Assembly: GCA_030451965.1 (NCBI GenBank)
Contig: JAKDNE010000029.1
Location: forward strand, 1-16,029
Direction of reading: 5' to 3'
Length of the DNA: 16,029 bases
Source: Brachybacterium sp.
Lineage (GTDB): Bacteria > Actinomycetota > Actinomycetes > Actinomycetales > Dermabacteraceae
The first letter of the stretch is position 1. Each line of letters opens with the position of its first letter. Below the pieces are notes generated by a model that worked only from the letters and a program-made list of their open reading frames with translations, was not told the origin of the DNA and searched no databases. Shown piece by piece: positions 12,914 to 16,029 of the stretch. Both the position numbers and the translations under genes were made by a program.

Positions 12914-13866
12914 TCGTCACCCTCACCGCCAACCCCTCCCTGGACCGCACGGTGGACCTGGGCGGCCCGCTCACCCCCGGCGGCGTGCACCGCATCGGGG
13001 CCGACCGCACGCAGCCCGGGGGCAAGGGCATCAACGTCGCCCTCGGCGTGCACCGCGCCGATCTGCCCGTCCTGGCCGTGCTCCCCGCTGCGCCCGCCGA
13101 TCCGCTGCTGGCGCTGCTGGAGGCCGTCGGGCTCCCGCACCGCAGCTGCGCCGTCGCGGGCCGGGTGCGCACGAACCTCACCGTGCTCTCCAGCCCGGAG
13201 ATGACCACGAAGCTCAACGAGCCCGGCGCGACGCTCTCCTCCGCCGAGGTCACTGCGCTCGAGGAGCTGCTGCTGGCGTCCGTCTCCGCCGGCGACAGCG
13301 TCATGCTCTCCGGTTCGCTCGCTCCGGGCCTGCCGGTGGACGAGTACGTGCGCCTGGTCGAGGCCCTCCACGGCGTCGGGGCCCGCGTCGGGGTGGACAC
13401 CTCCGACGCGCCGCTCACCGCGCTGGCAGCGGCGCTGCCGGGGACGGCCCCGGACTTCCTGAAACCCAATGCGGAGGAACTCGGGCAGATCGTGGGGACC
13501 GACGGCATCCTCCTCGAGCAGCACGCCGCCGCCGGGGAGCTCACCGGGGTGCGGGATGCCGCCCTGGACCTCCACCGGCAGGGCGTGGGCGCTGTGCTGG
13601 TGACCCTGGGCGCCGCCGGTGGCCTGCTCGCCACCGACGACGCCGCCTGGTACTCCCCGTCCCCGGCCGGCCCGGTGGTCTCCACCGTCGGCGCCGGGGA
13701 CTCCGCGACCGCCGGATACCTCATCGCGCGCGAGCGGGGCGAGGACCCCGGCGAGCGTCTCGCCCGCGCCCTCGCCTATGGCACCGCCGCCGTCGGCCTC
13801 CCCGGCACCACCATCCCCCGTCCCGACCAGATCCGTCCCGACGCAGAGCGCGTCATCCGACTCTGA
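12910..13866 (+). CDS. fruK: 1-phosphofructokinase
   Basis: This 318-residue cytosolic PfkB-family sugar kinase phosphorylates fructose-1-phosphate to fructose-1,6-bisphosphate with ATP. The N-terminus MIVTLTANPSLDRTVDL is typical of FruK/LacC-type kinases. PfkB signature 1 is QPGGKGINVALGVHR (35-49). KPNAEEL is at 185-191. Signature 2, VGAGDSATAGYL (260-271), carries the catalytic base Asp264. All motifs are intact and the length is standard. Tagatose-6-phosphate kinase is the main alternative, but the fructose PTS gene next door makes FruK far more likely. ATG 12910 overlaps the stop codon of the regulator by 4 bp and has no separate strong ribosome site, which suggests coupling. A hairpin separates it from fruA by 47 bp. 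Confidence 0.95.
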   Translation: MIVTLTANPSLDRTVDLGGPLTPGGVHRIGADRTQPGGKGINVALGVHRADLPVLAVLPAAPADPLLALLEAVGLPHRSCAVAGRVRTNLTVLSSPEMTTKLNEPGATLSSAEVTALEELLLASVSAGDSVMLSGSLAPGLPVDEYVRLVEALHGVGARVGVDTSDAPLTALAAALPGTAPDFLKPNAEELGQIVGTDGILLEQHAAAGELTGVRDAALDLHRQGVGAVLVTLGAAGGLLATDDAAWYSPSPAGPVVSTVGAGDSATAGYLIARERGEDPGERLARALAYGTAAVGLPGTTIPRPDQIRPDAERVIRL

Positions 13867-13871
13867 CCTCC

Positions 13872-13894
13872 CTCATCCCGCTGCACGGGATGAG
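13872..13894 (+). promoter_or_regulatory. Intercistronic hairpin between fruK and fruA
   Basis: CTCATCCCG (13872-13880) and CGGGATGAG (13886-13894) form a perfect 9-bp stem with the loop CTGCA. It starts 5 nt past the fruK stop and ends 8 nt before the fruA Shine-Dalgarno (13903-13908). No T-run follows. It may be a partial terminator, a block to RNA decay, or a control on fruA translation. Confidence 0.6.
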
Positions 13895-13913
13895 CCCGTT
13901 CGAAGGAGAACCC

Positions 13914-16029
13914 ATGTCCGGTCCCCTGATGACCCCCGAGCTGGTGCGCCTCGATGTCGACCCACCCGGCGACAAGCTCGCGGTGATCGGCCAGATGGCC
14001 GACCTCATCGCCGCCACCGGTCGCGCCGACCGCGACGGCCTCGAAGCCGGTCTGCTGAAGCGCGAGGAATCCTTCGCCACCGGCATGCCCGGCGGTTTCG
14101 CGATCCCCCACTGCCGCGCCGACGCGGTGAAGGAGGCCGCGCTCGGAGTCCTCCGCCTGGCCGAGCCCGTGGACTTCGGCTCTGCCGACGGCCCGGCCGA
14201 CCTCATCATCGGGATCGCCGCCCCGGCCGGCACCGATGACCAGCACCTGCAGCTGCTGGCCCAGCTCTCACGCGCACTGATCCGCCCCGAGTTCCTCGCC
14301 GAGCTGCGCGCGGCGACGGAGCCGAAGGAGGTCTCCGACCTGGTGATGGGAGTGCTCGAGCCCGCGAAGGCTCCGGCTGCCGCTCAGGGCTCCACGGACG
14401 GCGCCGCGGCGGACGGCACCGCAGCCACCGGCACGGCGGCCACCATCGGTGGCGACGCGACCGGCGAGGCACCGGTGCTGCTCGCGATCACCTCGTGCCC
14501 CACCGGCATCGCCCACACCTACATGGCGGCCGAGTCGCTCGAGAACGCCGCGAAGGACAAGGGCGTCGAACTGCATGTGGAGACCCAGGGATCCGGCGGC
14601 ATCACCCCTTTCACCGAGGAGCAGATCGCTGCGGCGAGCGCGCTGATCGTCGCCGCGGACGTCAACATCTCCGGCCGTGAGCGCTTCGCGGGCCTGCCGC
14701 TGGTGGAGCATCCGGTCAAGCGGGCGATCTCGCACGGCCCGCAGCTGATCGATGAGGCAGTGGCCGCGGCCTCCGACCCCTCGGCGACCCGGGTCCCCGC
14801 CGGTGGTGGTTCCGCAGCGGGCGACGACACCGGCTCAGCGGGCAAGCAGTCCTGGCCGCGTCGCATCCAGGGCGCCGTGATGACCGGCGTGTCCTACATG
14901 ATCCCGTTCGTCGCGGCCGGCGGCCTGCTGATGGCGCTGGGATTCCTGGTCGGCGGGTTCGACGTCTCCTTCGTCGCCCAGGACGTCGCGACCGGCTACT
15001 CCCTCTCCTCCCTGCCCGGCGCACAGGAGTACGAGGGCGCGACCGGAGTGCTGCAGACCGATCGCGCGGGGCTCGCCCTCTACCTCGGTGCGGTCCTGTT
15101 CACCCTGGGCAGCCTCGGGATGGGCTTCCTGGTCTCGGCGCTGTCCGGCTACATCGCCTTCGGCCTGGCCGGGCGCCCCGGCATCGCCCCCGGCTTCATC
15201 GGCGGAGCGATCTCCCTGGCCGTCGGCGCCGGCTTCCTCGGCGGTCTGGTCACCGGGCTGCTCGCTGGCCTGGTCGCGCTGTGGTTCACGACCCTGACCC
15301 CACCGCGATGGCTCGCCGGGCTGATGCCCGTGGTGATCATCCCGCTGGTGACCACCCTGGTGGTGGGCGGCCTGATGCTGCTCTTCCTCGGCCGCCCCCT
15401 GGCCGCGCTGATGACCACGCTCCAGGACGCCCTGACGAGCATGTCCGGCTCCTCGGCGATCCTGCTCGGCGTGATCATCGGGCTGATGATGTGCTTCGAC
15501 CTCGGCGGACCGGTGAACAAGGCGGCCTACCTCTTCGCCACCGCAGGCCTCTCCCAGGGCACCGAGGCGTCCTTCGAGATCATGGCCGCCGTGATGGCCG
15601 CAGGCATGGTCCCGCCGCTGGCGATGGCGCTGTCCACGGTGGTGCGACGTCACCTCTACTCCCCCGTCGAGCGGGAGAACGGCACCACCGCATGGCTGCT
15701 CGGCGCGGCCTTCATCACCGAGGGCGCGATCCCCTTCGCCGCGGCCGACCCGCTGCGCGTGATCCCGTCGATGATGACCGGCGGTGCCGTCACCGGCGCG
15801 CTGATCATGGCCTTCTCCGTCGGCTCGCAGGCACCGCACGGCGGCATCTTCGTCGCTTTCGCGATCTCCCCGGTCTGGGGCTTCCTGCTCGCGATCCTCG
15901 CCGGCACCCTGGTCGCCGGCGCACTGGTGAGCGTGCTGAAGCAGGTCGGGCAGCGCCGCCGGGGCGCCATCGCCTGCGCCTGCGGGCCGCCCCCGTCGCA
16001 CGGAAGCGGCCCCCCCCCCCCGGGCGGGG
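13914..16029 (+). CDS. fruA: PTS fructose transporter subunit EIIABC, 3' end missing
   Basis: This membrane protein imports fructose and phosphorylates it to fructose-1-phosphate, taking phosphate from HPr. 705 codons are open to the window edge with no stop. Domain order is A-B-C. EIIA covers about 5-150, with the active His66 in GFAIPHCRAD. A Gly/Ala/Thr-rich linker (151-186) follows. EIIB covers about 187-285, with the phosphoryl-carrying Cys195 in AITSCPTGIAHTYMAAE. A second linker leads to EIIC (about 316-675), which has LMMCFDLGGPVNKAAY (524-539) and the conserved ITEGAIPFAAADPLRVIP (601-618). No HPr domain is fused, so HPr and enzyme I must be encoded elsewhere. ATG 13914 has AAGGAG at 13903-13908. 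From about residue 684 the sequence no longer resembles the family and ends in a C-run, probably an artefact close to the true C-terminus. Confidence 0.93.
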   Translation, partial: MSGPLMTPELVRLDVDPPGDKLAVIGQMADLIAATGRADRDGLEAGLLKREESFATGMPGGFAIPHCRADAVKEAALGVLRLAEPVDFGSADGPADLIIGIAAPAGTDDQHLQLLAQLSRALIRPEFLAELRAATEPKEVSDLVMGVLEPAKAPAAAQGSTDGAAADGTAATGTAATIGGDATGEAPVLLAITSCPTGIAHTYMAAESLENAAKDKGVELHVETQGSGGITPFTEEQIAAASALIVAADVNISGRERFAGLPLVEHPVKRAISHGPQLIDEAVAAASDPSATRVPAGGGSAAGDDTGSAGKQSWPRRIQGAVMTGVSYMIPFVAAGGLLMALGFLVGGFDVSFVAQDVATGYSLSSLPGAQEYEGATGVLQTDRAGLALYLGAVLFTLGSLGMGFLVSALSGYIAFGLAGRPGIAPGFIGGAISLAVGAGFLGGLVTGLLAGLVALWFTTLTPPRWLAGLMPVVIIPLVTTLVVGGLMLLFLGRPLAALMTTLQDALTSMSGSSAILLGVIIGLMMCFDLGGPVNKAAYLFATAGLSQGTEASFEIMAAVMAAGMVPPLAMALSTVVRRHLYSPVERENGTTAWLLGAAFITEGAIPFAAADPLRVIPSMMTGGAVTGALIMAFSVGSQAPHGGIFVAFAISPVWGFLLAILAGTLVAGALVSVLKQVGQRRRGAIACACGPPPSHGSGPPPPGG
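16010..16021 (+). repeat. Run of 12 C followed by a G-rich tail at the window edge
   Basis: Twelve consecutive C (16010-16021) are followed by GGGCGGGG to the last base. Such a run is absent elsewhere in the window. It falls inside the last codons of fruA and probably marks a poor-quality contig end rather than real sequence. Confidence 0.7.

Noticed and set aside
1..16029. Defence system, mobile element, biosynthetic cluster, CRISPR array or RNA gene
   Set aside because: Every confident gene is a housekeeping, stress, transport or sugar-use gene. I saw no transposase, integrase, toxin-antitoxin pair, spaced repeat array or tRNA-like fold.

Overview
This window is about 16 kb of very GC-rich DNA from a free-living actinobacterium. 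The codon bias, the frequent GTG starts, the -10-like hexamers directly upstream of start codons and the gene repertoire fit Micrococcales. Brachybacterium or a relative is my best guess, but that is inference and not read from a marker gene. I see no rRNA or tRNA gene, transposase, integrase, CRISPR array or phage gene. It reads as ordinary chromosomal housekeeping and stress sequence, and I found nothing I would call a new multi-gene system.

Layout. An alpha/beta hydrolase (80-868, +) converges on a minus-strand block: a TauE/SafE permease (923-1879), flavohemoglobin Hmp (1962-3260), a DUF488/YeaO-family protein (3394-3774), thiol peroxidase Tpx (3886-4383) and a PPK2-family polyphosphate kinase (4446-5315). 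Divergent from ppk2 is a metal-dependent amidohydrolase (5402-6574, +), which converges on a secreted PepSY-domain lipoprotein (6627-7340, -). Next come an acylphosphatase (7620-7919, +) whose 3' end overlaps a DHA1-type MFS efflux transporter (7909-9090, -), an NAD(P)H-binding SDR-like protein (9222-9869, -), a DUF808 membrane protein (10069-11106, +) and a type I phosphoribosyltransferase (11239-11760, -). The window ends in a fructose operon: a DeoR-family regulator (12152-12913), 1-phosphofructokinase (12910-13866) and fructose PTS EIIABC (13914 to the window edge, truncated).

How the parts work together. Fructose entering through EIIABC becomes fructose-1-phosphate. FruK phosphorylates it to fructose-1,6-bisphosphate, and the DeoR-type regulator probably senses a sugar phosphate and controls the operon through an AT-richer operator and promoter at 12044-12084. 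The minus-strand block is biased towards stress defence: NO detoxification (Hmp), peroxide reduction (Tpx) and polyphosphate-nucleotide exchange (PPK2). These genes are separated by hairpins and probable separate promoters, so they are neighbours rather than one proven operon.

Regulatory structure is the most interesting layer. It includes a clear tpx terminator, several long perfect hairpins between genes, a 9-bp-stem hairpin between fruK and fruA, an 8+3+8 direct repeat upstream of the PepSY gene resembling an OmpR/PhoB-class (MprA-like) site, and several candidate leaderless promoters. The right edge ends in a run of 12 C and then a G-rich tail, which looks like a contig-end artefact inside the 3' end of fruA.
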